Below, piece after piece: positions 33,110 through 44,526 of a stretch of 64,000 bases of DNA. The stretch lies in NCBI GenBank assembly GCA_918026815.1, contig CAKJVC010000168.1:186001-250000 (forward strand), in the 5' to 3' direction. The notes beneath the pieces were generated by a model. It saw nothing but the letters and a program-made list of their open reading frames with translations. It did not search any database and had not been told where the DNA came from. The number at the start of each line of letters is the position of its first letter. Position 1 is the first letter of the stretch. Origin of the DNA: Chalara sp. BL73 (taxonomy: Eukaryota > Ascomycota > Leotiomycetes > Helotiales). The position numbers and the translations under genes were made by a program.

Positions 33110-34100
33110 TTTACTTCGTTTTATTTTATTTCGATCGCTTTTTTAAAAACTTCGAACTTGTTTTTCGCAAAAATTTTAGTTATTTTATTAGCAACTTGTT
33201 TTTTAGTTGATATATATTGTAAATCGACTTTTTCGTTTGTTACTTTTTTTCGAACAAAATAGTGTTAAATATCGATGTATTTAGTACGTGCGTAAAACTA
33301 AAAGTTTTTAGTTAAAGCAATAGCTTTTTAGTTATTTCTGTAAATAATTATTGCACTAGTATTTTGATTTATATTAAAATAAATTTAGCCAAAAAAGCTT
33401 TGTAGTTATATAGCTTTTTTAGTCGCGTTAGTTTATTTAATGTACTCGGCTTTACAAAATAACAACAATATTATAAGTTGTTGTTTCGCTAACTAGCTAA
33501 TTGCTGCATTTTTAATATTAAATACGTATTTTAAAGTCGATCGACGTGTTTTTGTATTTTTTGTTTAGTTTAAGTTTGTATAGTTTGTTAATAACTATAT
33601 TGCTTTTCGAAACACTAATTTTATATATATTGTTTTTTAATGTATTGCAATACTTGTTTTGTAGTTTTTATATATGTTTCGTTTAAATTTAAAGCGTGTC
33701 GATTAACAACAAATACAGCGTATACTAAATTAAAACGTATACTTAATATAGTATATATAAAAAAGCCGACTATAAATTAGTATTAGCAACAAAAAGTTAA
33801 GTCGGCTTAATATTTAAGCTTTGCAAAAATAAATCGAATTGTAGTTTTTATAAATATAGTAACAAAAATATACTTTTTTATACTAAAGTTTTTAAAAACT
33901 TTGCGCAAATAAACTTTTTAAAAAAGTCGTAAAGTCCGTTGTAAACAATCGCGAATTATTTTTATTTTTAAATAAAAATAATACAAGTTTAAGTTCGATA
34001 TATAAAACTGTTAATTAAATTTTGTTTTAATAGTTTAAATGTTTAGTTTTAAATTACTTGCAATTAAAAAGTCGTTTACGTAAATTGCAATAATAATACT
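33110..34100 (-). pseudogene. Copia-2 reverse transcriptase and RNase H remnants
   Basis: On the minus strand near 34057-34095 the frame reads IIIAIYVNDFLIAS, the copia YVDDFLIAS block with one Asp changed to Asn. Near 33130-33380 the RNase H end is readable: ARTKYIDI, KKVTNEKVDLQYIST and VANKITKIF, matching ARTKHIDIRYHFIRE...LADILTK. Stops occur throughout. Confidence 0.82.
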
Positions 34101-37100
34101 TTTTCAGTAAAACATACTAAAATTAGCGTCGAAAAACTAAAAATTTTGTTCGACAAAAAAAAATATTAAAATATTATACTAAACGCGTAAAAATTGTTTT
34201 AAACTATACAAAGCTTTATTTAGTTTGTATGTTTTTGTTACGCTGCAGTCGGTAAATAGTTCGATGTAAATATTAGTATCGATATTTTTATACAAAAACG
34301 CAATTTTAACGTTTATTTGCTCGAGTTTTTAATTTAAAGCAACAGCAAAAACAAAAATAACTTTATAGTTTATAAATTTAATTATTAAAATAAAAGTTTT
34401 ATAAAAATTAATACTTTTTTGTTGCTCGAAACTGCAAACTACTTAACGAACTTTGTACTGTAAAATTTTTTTTTTAGTTTCGCGTTTAATTTTAAATATT
34501 TATTTGCTGCTAAAAACTACGCGATTTAACAAAGTTTTTACAGCAGTTTAAGTTTTATTTTTAACTAGTAAATTATACTTTTTTTAAATCGCAGTTTTTT
34601 ATATTTTTTATTATAAAAATTTTATTGCTTTTTTTAGTATACGTAGTTTAAAAAATTTACAAAAATTTGCGTAACCGAAAAACGCCAATAAAAAATACTA
34701 AGTAAACAAGCAAAAATATAAAAAAACTAGCGTTAATGCAATAAAGTTTAAAAAACTATTAAAATAACAAAGTTTAAAATATAAAAACAACATAATTAGT
34801 ACGTAGTTTATTGTGCTTAAAAATTTAGCTACAACTAACTATAAAGTTTGTTTACGTAATTTAAAATGCCGAATATAGTTTTACTGTTTATATTTTTTTT
34901 CGTTGTTTTAAATATTTATTAGTGTATATACAAAAATACTAGCGTTGTTTTGTAAACGAAAAATATTAAATATATTGTACAAGTTATTTAAGTTTTTTTC
35001 GAATTTCGAGCTTAATTTTTTGTATTTATAGTCGAAATTGAATTTTTAGTTTTAAAAATAAAAACGTTTTATAGCACGACTAAATAAAAAGTCGCGAAAT
35101 AAAATTTATTTAACTAAAAAGCGTTATTGTTTAGTTTAGCCGATAAAATAAACTGTAAATATAAAATAAAACAATAAATCGAATAATTTAACGAGTTAAA
35201 TTAAAAGTTTTTTACTTTTATAGTTAAGTTAGCTAGCACCGATAACTAATATAAAAACTAGTAAACTGTAAATAAAGCTAAAGTTGCAAAAAAGTTTTAG
35301 TTAAACTAAAATTCAAGCTAAGTTAAAAATGCTAAAAATATATTAATCGAAATAGCCGATATATTGTAAAGTTTAGTATTAAAATTAAAAAAAATTTTAC
35401 TGCAAAACGGTTTTTTTTAAACTTAAAGTTTATATTTAAAAACGTTAAAATTAAAGTTTATAGTTTTAAAGTTTTTAAATTTAATTTAAGCTTTTTTTAT
35501 AAACTAAGTTTATTTTACAGCAATTGTTCGATTGTGCAAATTAAAGCTTTTTAAACAATACAGCTATTTAAAGTTAAAATACAATAAATAGTATTTTTTT
35601 TTAAATTTACTAAAGTTTTTTGAATTGTTTTATTTCGCAGTTTTTTTTTTGTGCTAAAATTGCTGTAGTATATAATAAATTTAAAAGTGCGAATATAGTT
35701 TAGTACAAGTAGTATTTTCGTTTAAGTTTTTTATAATGTTTTTTTAATAGTAGTATATAAAAACCGAACATATAAATACTTTATATACTATACTGTTTTA
35801 AATTAAAACTTTAAGTTTAAACTAGCAGTTTTTAAAAAAAACGCCATTTTTCGTTATATCGTACAGCTAAAACGTTTAATTGCACTATTTATTTTTAAAT
35901 TGTATAACTTTGTAAGTTTTTAATTAATTTTGTTAGTAAAAAAGTATTGTTTTAGTTTGTTTAAAATGTATTTTTTACTGTTGTTACTGCAAATGCGTCG
36001 AATAACTTTTTTTTTGTCGATACGTTTGTAGTACTGTTTAAAATAAATAAAACAGTTTGTAATTTCGCTTTTAGCTTTTATTAAATATACACGTGCAAAT
36101 TTAGTTTTATTATATTTAAAAGTTACAAAAAACCGATTACTGTTAAAACTTTTAACTAGAATTAATTTTATTACGTTAATGTAAATTAGTTTTAGTTTGT
36201 GTTTTTTAAGTTTAATTTAGCAGTTGTATAGTTGCTTAGTTTTTTTTTTGCGTAATACAAGTTTTATACATATATCGATTTTCGGAATAGTGTTCGTTAA
36301 AATTAACGCTAATAGCTATAGCAAACAGTTTAAATAAATTTTAATTTTCGAAATGTTTTATATAATTGTATTATAAAAGCATGTTTTTTTAACAGTATAA
36401 ACTTAAAAAGCAATAAGCATTTTAACTAAAAAAAACTAGTACAGCTAGTAAAATAGTATTATTTAAATTAAAACTAAATAGTTATTCAGCTCGATTTAAA
36501 ACTACAAACTATAACGTATTGTAGTATTAATTTTATAATTATTAATTATTTAGTAAATTAAATTTTCGGTTAAAATTAGTTGTGTTTTTTTATTTTAAAA
36601 AATCTGAAATACTAAAATCAAGTTAAAAAAGTTTATAACTAAACAGTATTTAATATCGGTTAAAATAAGTTTTGCTAACTAGCTATTAAATTTTAAAATA
36701 AAAATTTTAACAATTTTTTTATTTTTGTATTTAATACTTTTTTTTATACTTTTGCATATATCGAAATTATTACAAGTAATACTAACAAAAACAGTTAAAT
36801 TGCTTATTATATAATTAATACAACTGATATCGATTATTTATTCGTTTTAAAAAGCTGTATTTGTATTAAAATTCAGCAAAGCCGTTTTTTAAAAAATAAT
36901 GCCGGCTAAAATTTTTAAATTAAAAACTAAACAACTGAAATTAACTATTATTGTCGAAAAGTTATTATTAGCTATAAATAATAAAAGTTTAAATTTTTTA
37001 AAATTTTTATTATTTTTGTTTTTAACTTTTTGTTTGCGACTATTGCAGCTTTTAAATTTTTTTTTAAAATATAAATACTTTAAAAAGCATTTAGTTTTAG

Positions 37101-38582
37101 TATAGCGAAGCTTTTTACAAAATGTGCAAAATTTTATAATAAAATTATTCGGCTAGCAGTTTTAAGCAAAAAGCGCAATGCTAAAATTCGTAAAAAAGTT
37201 TTAACGAGCTTTTTTATCGAATGCTTTTTAAATAACAGTTTTATAAATAACTGCTAGTATACTAAAAGCATTAATTAAATTGTATGTTTGCTAAAAAGTT
37301 GTAACAAAAATATTGTACGCCGAACTTAAAATTTAAAAAAATCGTATTATTAGCTGTACGTTAATAAATGTTGCAGTTAAATATAAGTTTTTAAGTTTGT
37401 TGTTAATTTGTAATAGTATATTTGCTAGTTCGTTTACGTTTTTACAGTCGGCTAAATTAATATTGTAAAACTTTAAAAACAGTTTAATTAACTTTTTAGT
37501 ATTAGTAATACAAGTTTTTTTTAAAACTTTTATTATTTCGTAAATTCGTATTATATACTTAACAATTGTATATTTATTGTATTTACAACGATTTTTAATA
37601 GCAGTATATATTCGCTTTTGTTTATTTTTTTAAACTGCTATTTTTTTATTGTATATTTTTTTAAAAATACAGTATTTATTACATACTGACTTATATTGCG
37701 TTTTTTGTTTCGAAGTAATTACAGTTTTAGTTTTAACAGTAAAAGTATTTAGCTCGGTTAAAAATACAAAAATTTTAAACTTTTGCAATATAGTACTAAA
37801 TTTACTAAAAACGAAGTATTTCGTTATACGACAGTTAAAAATAGCTTAGTTAGCTTTAAATTTAAAAATTAGTATTATTAACAAGCTAAACAAAACTTTA
37901 AGTTCGTCAGCTATAATTATAGTAAAAAAAAATAGTAATAAGTTTTAGTAAAAAAAACCGGCAGTATTAACGAAGTTCAAATAAAATATATGTTTTAAAG
38001 CTTAAGTTAAACAAAAACTTAATTTTTGCAAAGTTCGATTTCGAAAATAAATCGAGTTTAATAAATTATAGTTTTTTAAAACTTAAACTTAAACGTTTAA
38101 AATTAAAGTTTAATAAGTTTAAAAAGCTGAAAAAACTTAATAACTGCGATTGTAATTTAAAAGCTAAAATAACAACTTCGACGTTAAATAGTAGTAATCG
38201 CACCGTAAAACTAAACAAACTAATAAAACTAGCTAGTAAATAGTAGCTTTTTTAAAAATTAACTTAAAAAAACAGCACTTTACTGCTGCACTTTTTAAAA
38301 CAAAAAAAATAAAACTCGCGATTTAAACGATTAAAATAAGTATTAAAAAAGTTTTTTACAGTGCTTTTAATACAATAAAACTAGTAGTTTAAATTGCGTT
38401 AAGCTAAACGATAGTAAAGTTAAAATTATTTAAGCTCGAACAAAGTTTGTTTTGTAAAAAAAGTCAACAACGACTGTTTTACATAGCGTTTTTTATATCG
38501 AAGCTTTAATTTTATTAAAGTTTTAACATTATTATTATTATTCCTTTTAACGTGCTGTATCAGTCGAGGACTATGTAGCACG

Positions 38583-38602
38583 GCTAGCGCCTAGGCGCTA
38601 GC
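38583..38602 (-). other. Perfect 20-bp palindrome in the LINE 3' UTR
   Basis: GCTAGCGCCTAGGCGCTAGC is its own reverse complement and can fold in RNA as an 8-bp stem with a CTAG loop. It is conserved in LINE-2 at 45495-45514. A plausible recognition element for the reverse transcriptase. Confidence 0.7.
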
Positions 38603-38716
38603 GTTCCTATCTAGTTTATGTACAAGCAATGGTGGTAGTCAATCTATTCCAGTGAATGTTGAGGGTCTAGCCCTGATTGTAGCAAATAGCAAAACAAATG
38701 AAATCGTAGCGAACGT

Positions 38717-41700
38717 CTATTCCTCTCTCTCTAGCTCCCCTAGCGCTTCTAGCTCCTGTTCCCGCTCTAGCCTATTCAGGTGATTCCGTCTAGTACAGAC
38801 GCTAGTCGCTTTGAGGAACGCTAGCGTCTTTTCAATGCCGATTGTTGTGTGCAATAATAAGGCCATTGTAAGCCTGTTTCCTCCAAGGTCGTTTTTGAGC
38901 TTTGATCTAGCTAAAACTAGCTTAGGATCATTACAGCTAAGTAGCAAATGCTGAGCTGTTTCCTTCGTTCCGCATACGCACTTGTCAGACGTCACATGAC
39001 CTAGCTTGTGCAAATATGATCGAATATAGCCATGGCCGAGCTTTAGTTGAAATAGCGAGCTGGCTAGCTCTCTAGTCGTTCCGCGCGGTAGTTGTATTTT
39101 TGACTTGATTTTCCACGAAAATAGCTTTTTGTACGTAAATGGATTTGTACTAGGCTTGCTGTCGTACTTTGCTAGCACATTTTTCCATTCCACAATACTA
39201 GCTTTTTTAGCTTCGCAGCCTAATACCGCAAAACTAGTCGTTGTAGTGCTAGGTTCGATAGTTGTAGCTAGTTTAGCTAGTTTGTCGGCTTGGTCGTTTC
39301 CATAGATATCCGTGTGCCCTGGAACCCACTTTAGTGCAATACTAGCTCCTTTTTCTATTGCATGTAGCGTAGCTTCGCTAGCGCGTATTTGCTGTAATTG
39401 GCCGGGATTGTCGTCAGCTGATTTTAGCCTGTGAAGTGCGGCTTGATTGTCGGCATAGATATTGTAGTTTTGGCCAGGCTGTGCTATTGTACTAGCGTAT
39501 TCGATAGCTTGCGTGATTCCTTCTAGCTCTCCATTGTAGACTAGCTGTGATTGGCCAATGTTGTCGATATTACGATGTATTGTACTAGGCCGTCCTTGAT
39601 TGTCGTATTGTAGCGCAATAAAGCCGATTCCTACACCTGTCGATTCGGTGCTCGGAATCATCGACGCGTCGGAGTAAATAATTGTACTAAGGTAGTTTAA
39701 GTGATTCAAGCTAGTTTGGTGCATTGTGGTAGCGTCCTCTTTTGACAACGAGCTGATTTCGACGTTGTACGGCGTAGTGCGATTCCATGGAGCGTACTTG
39801 TAGTGTTGTATGTGCTCTAATTTAGCTGAACTAGCTAAACTAGCTGAACTAGCTGAACTAGCTGAACTAGCTGAACTAGCTGAACTAGCTGAACTAGCTG
39901 AACTAGCTGAACTAGCTGAACTAGCTGAACTAGCTGAACTAGCTGAACTAGCTGAACTAGCTGAACTAGCGATGCGTTCTAGCTGTGTGCCGGCTGTAGC
40001 TGTTTGTATAGCTTGTCTGATTGGGTGATTTGGAGGTAGCTTCAAAGCTCGAATAGCATATTGTCGTACGCTAGCATTGAGTCGTACGCTAGCGGGATAC
40101 AATGCCGATTCGACCTCCATAGGGCAAATTGGACTAGTTCGGAAAACACCTAGTATTTTGCGTAGTGCCAGGTTCTGTAATGATTGTAATTGTCGGCTGA
40201 ATTGTGCTTGGCCTTTCCACCATATTACCGCTCCGTAGTCGGCCACGCTAGTCACGCAAGCGAGGTACAATTGTCGAATAGCAAAAGGACTAAGACCTTG
40301 CTCCGTATTAGCTAGTCTAGCTAGTCGATTGAAGGCTGACCTAGCTTGACTAGTACGTATTGCGACGTGTTGCTTGAATGTGAGCCCTGAATCGAACCAA
40401 ATGCCTAGCCAGCGTACTAGCTTTTTTGGCTGTACGACGTTGTTGTCAGGTAGTCGTAAGCTAATTGAACTAGCTAGTTTAGCTGTCGTAAAGTGGATTA
40501 GTTCGGTTTTGGCCAAATCGAATTGAATTGCATTCAAGCTCGCTAGTTCAGCTAGTTTAGCTACTTCGCGTTCTAGTATGCGTACATTTTTCCGTAGGCT
40601 GGTCGATGCTGTAGTCAATGACATGTCGTCCATGTACGACACTATTTTAATCGACGAAGCTAGCTTTGCCGCTAAGTCTCGTATGTAGATCAAAAACAGT
40701 ATTGGCGAAATAGGACTGCCTTGCGGAATGCCGGTATCAATTGTACTAAATTGCTCTAGTTGGTTGTCGAACGACAGTCGTAATTGTCGATTAGCTAGAA
40801 ATGATGATACCCAGGAAATCAAGCTAGTCGGCATGCCGAGCTTTTGCAAAATAGCTAGTAGTTGATTTTTAGCCACGTGATCGAATGCTCCTTTGATGTC
40901 TAGAAACAACGTTGTTGTAGTACGTTTTGCTAGTCGATTTTGTTGTACCTCATTTGTCAATAGCATTGCTGCGTCGATAGCTGATTTTTTCAAGCGACCT
41001 CCGATTTGCGTATTGTGTAATAAGCTAGTTGTTTCCGCTAAGTAGCTAAGTCGCTGAGCTAGAATGCGTTCGCTGATTTTGCCTAAGCAATTTAGTAGCG
41101 ATATAACTCTGTATGCTGTCGGATCCGTGTAGTTCGGTTTTTGGTGCTTTTTGAGAATTACACCTGTAGCTTGTTTCCAGCACTTTGGGTGATAGCCGAT
41201 ATGCAATAGACTAGCAAATAGTCTGTAAAATAGCTCCGGATCCGTACGATAAGCTTGGCGAATAATATCTTGATTGATTAAATCCGGACCTGGCGTTTTG
41301 CCTTTGATTTTTGCCGAGCATGCATTTTCAAGCTCCGAAATAGCTAGTTTCGGCCATTCCCACGTAGTACTAGGTCGATAATTGTTCCAAGCTAAATTAG
41401 CTGCTATAGGTGGCGAAGGGAACAGCTTGCTACGTAGCGTACTAGCTTTGCCTTGGAACGTCGTTTGGCCTAATATAGTCGGCAATCTTTCCGTTTGTCG
41501 ATCCTTTGTATAGGCCATAGCTTTGTAAATTGATCGCGGATCCTCTTTTTCCAGAAATTGATTCCAATGCTTGCGTTTTGCACGTTTGATGGCCAAAAAA
41601 TAGCTATTCCGAGCTACTAGATATTCCTGTTTTTGACTGGAATCACGTGCTGTAGTATCACGTGCTAACTGTCGTTTGCACTGTAGCATAGTTTGCCGCA

Positions 41701-42820
41701 ATTCCCGTAGTTCGTCATTCCACCAAGGCTTGGCTTTAGCGCTAGTTTTTTGTATTGGAATCGCTAATTTTGCTGCTGTAGTAATAGCTGTTGTAAGCGA
41801 TTCCGCGGCTTGATCTAAAAAATCAGTAACTAGCATATCGGAATAGCTAGTACTAGAGCTAGTACTAGAGCTAGTGCTAGCGCTAGCGTGTTGTAGGATT
41901 TGTCCGATTTCCAAATTAGAATCCTGAAGCAATTCCAAGCTGGCTGAGCTACTTTGATCAATTGTACTAAGCTGAACTAAGGCCGAACTGCTCAAAATTG
42001 AGCTATTTTTGATTTCTCGAGCAAAAGCTTCGGAAAATCGAGGCCAATCAGCTAGTTGCGTATTGAATCTAGTTTGCATATTGTTGTCGAAATCCGAGCT
42101 AGTGCTAGTTCCGCGTATTGTGAAAAGGATTCCGTAGTGATCCGAGCCTAAATCAGGCAAAATTTGCCAGTCGTCGACTAGTTCAGCTAAATTGCTCGAA
42201 ACTAGAGTCAGATCTAGTACCGATTCTCTAGCTAAGTGTGGCCGAAAAAAGGTGCCTTCGCCAGGCGTATTCAATAGCGCTAGTTCTTGATTTTCGATCC
42301 AATTGACTAGCTCGTCGGCATTTGAACTAGGCTTTGCTAATGGATCCCACCAAGGATGATGCGTATTAAAATCGCCTAGCAAAATCGTACTTGGCTGTAG
42401 CGTTCTAGCATACAAACACCGTTCTAGCGTTTTGGGCCCTAATCTAGCTTGGTCTGATTCATGGTAAATATTAAGAAGTTGCAATTTTGACGTTTTTTCG
42501 ACAATATCGACTACAAGCATGTCAGAGTCACGTGGTGACGTGCTTGCTATAGTGACTATTGGCCGATAGCTTTTCGCTACGTAGACTAGCGTACGAGGTC
42601 GGAATGAAAGGTCGGCTGGCAAAATTTGTAGAAATGCTGAATGAGCTATTGAGCGTGTTGTCGAATAGTCTAGCTCATTGTCGGCTGGTTGCACTAGCCA
42701 TGGTTCTTGAACTACTATTATATCGATTTTTAGCTCAATAGCTAGCTGAAGTGCTGATTCGGTAGCTGCAGCACTTTTGTTGAGGTTCACTTGTAAAACC
42801 TTAGTATTGCTACTAATCAT
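38717..42820 (-). CDS. LINE-1 ORF2: APE endonuclease, reverse transcriptase, RNase H
   Basis: 1367 residues, uninterrupted. Residues 1-225 form an APE-type endonuclease (LQVNLNKS, IIVVQEPWL, LLGDFNTHHPWW, SDHYGILFTI). The reverse transcriptase follows (about 480-800): TPGPDLINQDI, LFLDIKGAFDHV, GIPQGSPISPILFLIYI and the catalytic YMDD near residue 728. A Ser-Ser-Ala repeat of about 14 units lies near 950-990. RNase H1-type domain: IYSDASMI, a Glu in NGELEGI, YADNQAAL and WVPGHTDIYGNDQADKLAK. A cysteine/histidine element CVCGTKETAQHLLLSC lies near the end. This domain order is that of Tad-type fungal LINEs; clade placement is by pattern only. It starts one base after the ORF1 stop. All catalytic residues are present, so the copy may be active. 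Confidence 0.93.
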   Translation of the reverse strand: MISSNTKVLQVNLNKSAAATESALQLAIELKIDIIVVQEPWLVQPADNELDYSTTRSIAHSAFLQILPADLSFRPRTLVYVAKSYRPIVTIASTSPRDSDMLVVDIVEKTSKLQLLNIYHESDQARLGPKTLERCLYARTLQPSTILLGDFNTHHPWWDPLAKPSSNADELVNWIENQELALLNTPGEGTFFRPHLARESVLDLTLVSSNLAELVDDWQILPDLGSDHYGILFTIRGTSTSSDFDNNMQTRFNTQLADWPRFSEAFAREIKNSSILSSSALVQLSTIDQSSSASLELLQDSNLEIGQILQHASASTSSSTSSSTSYSDMLVTDFLDQAAESLTTAITTAAKLAIPIQKTSAKAKPWWNDELRELRQTMLQCKRQLARDTTARDSSQKQEYLVARNSYFLAIKRAKRKHWNQFLEKEDPRSIYKAMAYTKDRQTERLPTILGQTTFQGKASTLRSKLFPSPPIAANLAWNNYRPSTTWEWPKLAISELENACSAKIKGKTPGPDLINQDIIRQAYRTDPELFYRLFASLLHIGYHPKCWKQATGVILKKHQKPNYTDPTAYRVISLLNCLGKISERILAQRLSYLAETTSLLHNTQIGGRLKKSAIDAAMLLTNEVQQNRLAKRTTTTLFLDIKGAFDHVAKNQLLAILQKLGMPTSLISWVSSFLANRQLRLSFDNQLEQFSTIDTGIPQGSPISPILFLIYIRDLAAKLASSIKIVSYMDDMSLTTASTSLRKNVRILEREVAKLAELASLNAIQFDLAKTELIHFTTAKLASSISLRLPDNNVVQPKKLVRWLGIWFDSGLTFKQHVAIRTSQARSAFNRLARLANTEQGLSPFAIRQLYLACVTSVADYGAVIWWKGQAQFSRQLQSLQNLALRKILGVFRTSPICPMEVESALYPASVRLNASVRQYAIRALKLPPNHPIRQAIQTATAGTQLERIASSASSASSASSASSASSASSASSASSASSASSASSASSASSASLASSAKLEHIQHYKYAPWNRTTPYNVEISSLSKEDATTMHQTSLNHLNYLSTIIYSDASMIPSTESTGVGIGFIALQYDNQGRPSTIHRNIDNIGQSQLVYNGELEGITQAIEYASTIAQPGQNYNIYADNQAALHRLKSADDNPGQLQQIRASEATLHAIEKGASIALKWVPGHTDIYGNDQADKLAKLATTIEPSTTTTSFAVLGCEAKKASIVEWKNVLAKYDSKPSTNPFTYKKLFSWKIKSKIQLPRGTTRELASSLFQLKLGHGYIRSYLHKLGHVTSDKCVCGTKETAQHLLLSCNDPKLVLARSKLKNDLGGNRLTMALLLHTTIGIEKTLAFLKATSVCTRRNHLNRLEREQELEALGELEREE
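39841..39966 (-). repeat. 9-bp minisatellite in LINE-1 ORF2
   Basis: About 14 tandem copies of GCTGAACTA (plus strand), coding Ala-Ser-Ser on the minus strand. LINE-2 has only about three copies at the same site (about 46756-46782). The length keeps the frame. Confidence 0.9.
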
Positions 42821-42821
42821 G

Positions 42822-44369
42822 CTAATTTAGCTTAGTCGATTTAATTGAGGTAAAAACCTCGCATGTTCGATCATCAGCTGTATGATTGCTTTTGCAATTG
42901 GCGCACGTCGGCACTAAGTGAATGCATTTGGCTCCGACGGTATTGCACGTATTACAAGCATGTTGCTTGGTCACGTGACCCTCGCTACAAAGCTTGCATT
43001 TTGCTGATTTTTTGCAATGTGTGTCGATATGCCCGAATGCCTGACATTTGCCGCATTGCGTGGTCGGCGCTGTAGCATAGAATTTCTCTACGCGTACGCT
43101 GATGCCGGCGATAAATAGCCGATGTCGAATAGCTCGACTAGCTTCGTCGGCTGTAGCAAATGCGACGACGATAGATCCTGCACGTTGATTGGCCCGTTTG
43201 TCGGCTGACGACAGCCAATACGGCTTTCCGATAGGTTGTAGACCTTTATTGAAAGTCTTGATTTCGTCGATTACTAGCTCCATGCCGCTAGGCGTATTGA
43301 AGTCGGCTGTCGGGATATTGTGTAGCACGACTTTGTGCCAAGGCTCGTCGATTTGAGCTAGTTTGTACGATACTAGGTGTTGCCAAATAGCTTGTTTGTC
43401 GAGTAGATATTGTGCCGAAAATTGGCTAGTCGTAGAAACTACTAGATTTTGGCCAAGTGATTTTGTGATAGTATTGACTACCGGCTCTTTTACGCCTTTT
43501 TGAGCGAAAGCGTTGTTGAAAGCATTCCGTAATACTAGTGGCGAAAATGTGTTGTTTGCGTCTGGGGATCTGATCAAAACTAGCCTTTGCACCTTAGTTT
43601 TGCTTGGTTCAATTTTTGAAGTAGCTAGATTAGCTACTTTTGCTTTTGATCTAGGCTGAACTAGGGTCCATTCCTGAGGCTTGTTTGAAGGCATATTGCT
43701 AGCCGTAGCTATCGACGCGTACGACGGTGTCGATTTGGATGCTGTAGCTGTAGATGCTGTGGCTGCAGGTCTTGTAGCTATCGGTACTTTAGCTAATGCT
43801 TTGGCTTTGGTCTCAATTTGACGCGTGGCCGATTCTAGGTTGGCGATTTGCGACGTGATGATTGTAGACGCCGTACGCAATTTTCCTTGTTCCGTGTATT
43901 CCCTGAAAATCTCTAGCAAATCTAGTAGCTTCGATTGCTCGTCGCGTGATTGCGTAGCTAAGCTGGCTTGGATCAATAAATCACGAGCTTGTAGAACTAG
44001 CTCGCGTGCCGATTGTGATGTTGTTGTTGTTGTTGCAAAACGTGCTTGTTTCGCGTTGTTGTTATTGTCGGTTGCGGAAAAACTAAAAGCCGTACGCTTG
44101 CCGTTTTGGTTGTGATTCGGGCGGTGAAAGTTGATGCTTGAGGCAAATGCGGCAGAAAAGTTTTCCGTCGCGAAAGGATTGCTAGCAATGGGGTCGGAGC
44201 TAGGTTCTAGCTCGATAGGCCTAATAGCACTGTTGCAAATAGGCTGATTTGGTAGCTCTAAGCTAGAGCTTTCGATAGGCACATCGATCATGTCGACAGC
44301 ATCACTTGGGGGTGGGCTAGAGGCGGGCGCCTCCAAAAAGGGGTCAGACGCGCTCGACATATCGACCAC
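42822..44369 (-). CDS. LINE-1 ORF1: nucleic-acid-binding protein with CCHC zinc knuckles
   Basis: 515 residues, intact. The N-terminal third is low-complexity (Pro, Ser, Asn; a short polythreonine run near 110) with a likely helical segment. The middle part (about 265-440) has the pattern of fungal LINE ORF1 proteins, such as VQRLVLIRSP and VVLHNIPTADF. The end carries cysteine knuckles: CGKCQAFGHIDTHC (CX2CX4HX4C) near 445, then three further Cys/His clusters ending CANCKSNHTADDRTC. It should bind the element RNA and form the ribonucleoprotein. Its stop TAG is separated from the ORF2 ATG by a single C. Confidence 0.9.
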   Translation of the reverse strand: MVDMSSASDPFLEAPASSPPPSDAVDMIDVPIESSSLELPNQPICNSAIRPIELEPSSDPIASNPFATENFSAAFASSINFHRPNHNQNGKRTAFSFSATDNNNNAKQARFATTTTTSQSARELVLQARDLLIQASLATQSRDEQSKLLDLLEIFREYTEQGKLRTASTIITSQIANLESATRQIETKAKALAKVPIATRPAATASTATASKSTPSYASIATASNMPSNKPQEWTLVQPRSKAKVANLATSKIEPSKTKVQRLVLIRSPDANNTFSPLVLRNAFNNAFAQKGVKEPVVNTITKSLGQNLVVSTTSQFSAQYLLDKQAIWQHLVSYKLAQIDEPWHKVVLHNIPTADFNTPSGMELVIDEIKTFNKGLQPIGKPYWLSSADKRANQRAGSIVVAFATADEASRAIRHRLFIAGISVRVEKFYATAPTTQCGKCQAFGHIDTHCKKSAKCKLCSEGHVTKQHACNTCNTVGAKCIHLVPTCANCKSNHTADDRTCEVFTSIKSTKLN

Positions 44370-44526
44370 AACAAAGCGTTTTCTACGCGCACCACGCGTC
44401 GAGCTGGCTATTGCTGAGAGGAATAGGCTAATGAGCTAGTTCTTCAAGTATTGGAGACGTGTTTTGAACAAAATAGAGGGGGTTGAAAATTGTTGTTGTG
44501 TGTATATCTTTGTTAAAGTTTTAACA

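Larger units (their letters stand above)
38529..44512 (-). mobile_element. LINE-1: complete non-LTR retrotransposon (probably Tad-like), minus strand, nested in Copia-2
   Basis: It is 5984 bp long, flanked by the 14-bp TSD TTAAAGTTTTAACA (38515-38528 and 44513-44526) that belongs to RIP-degraded Copia-2. Order on the minus strand: short 5' leader (44512-44370), ORF1, ORF2, 3' UTR with a 20-bp palindrome, and a trinucleotide AAT tail. Both ORFs are full length and free of stops. GC is normal and there is no visible RIP, in sharp contrast to the flanks. Confidence 0.93.

Noticed and set aside
39810..40028. A plus-strand Ala-Glu-Leu repeat protein
   Set aside because: It is the reverse reading of the 9-bp minisatellite in LINE-1 ORF2.
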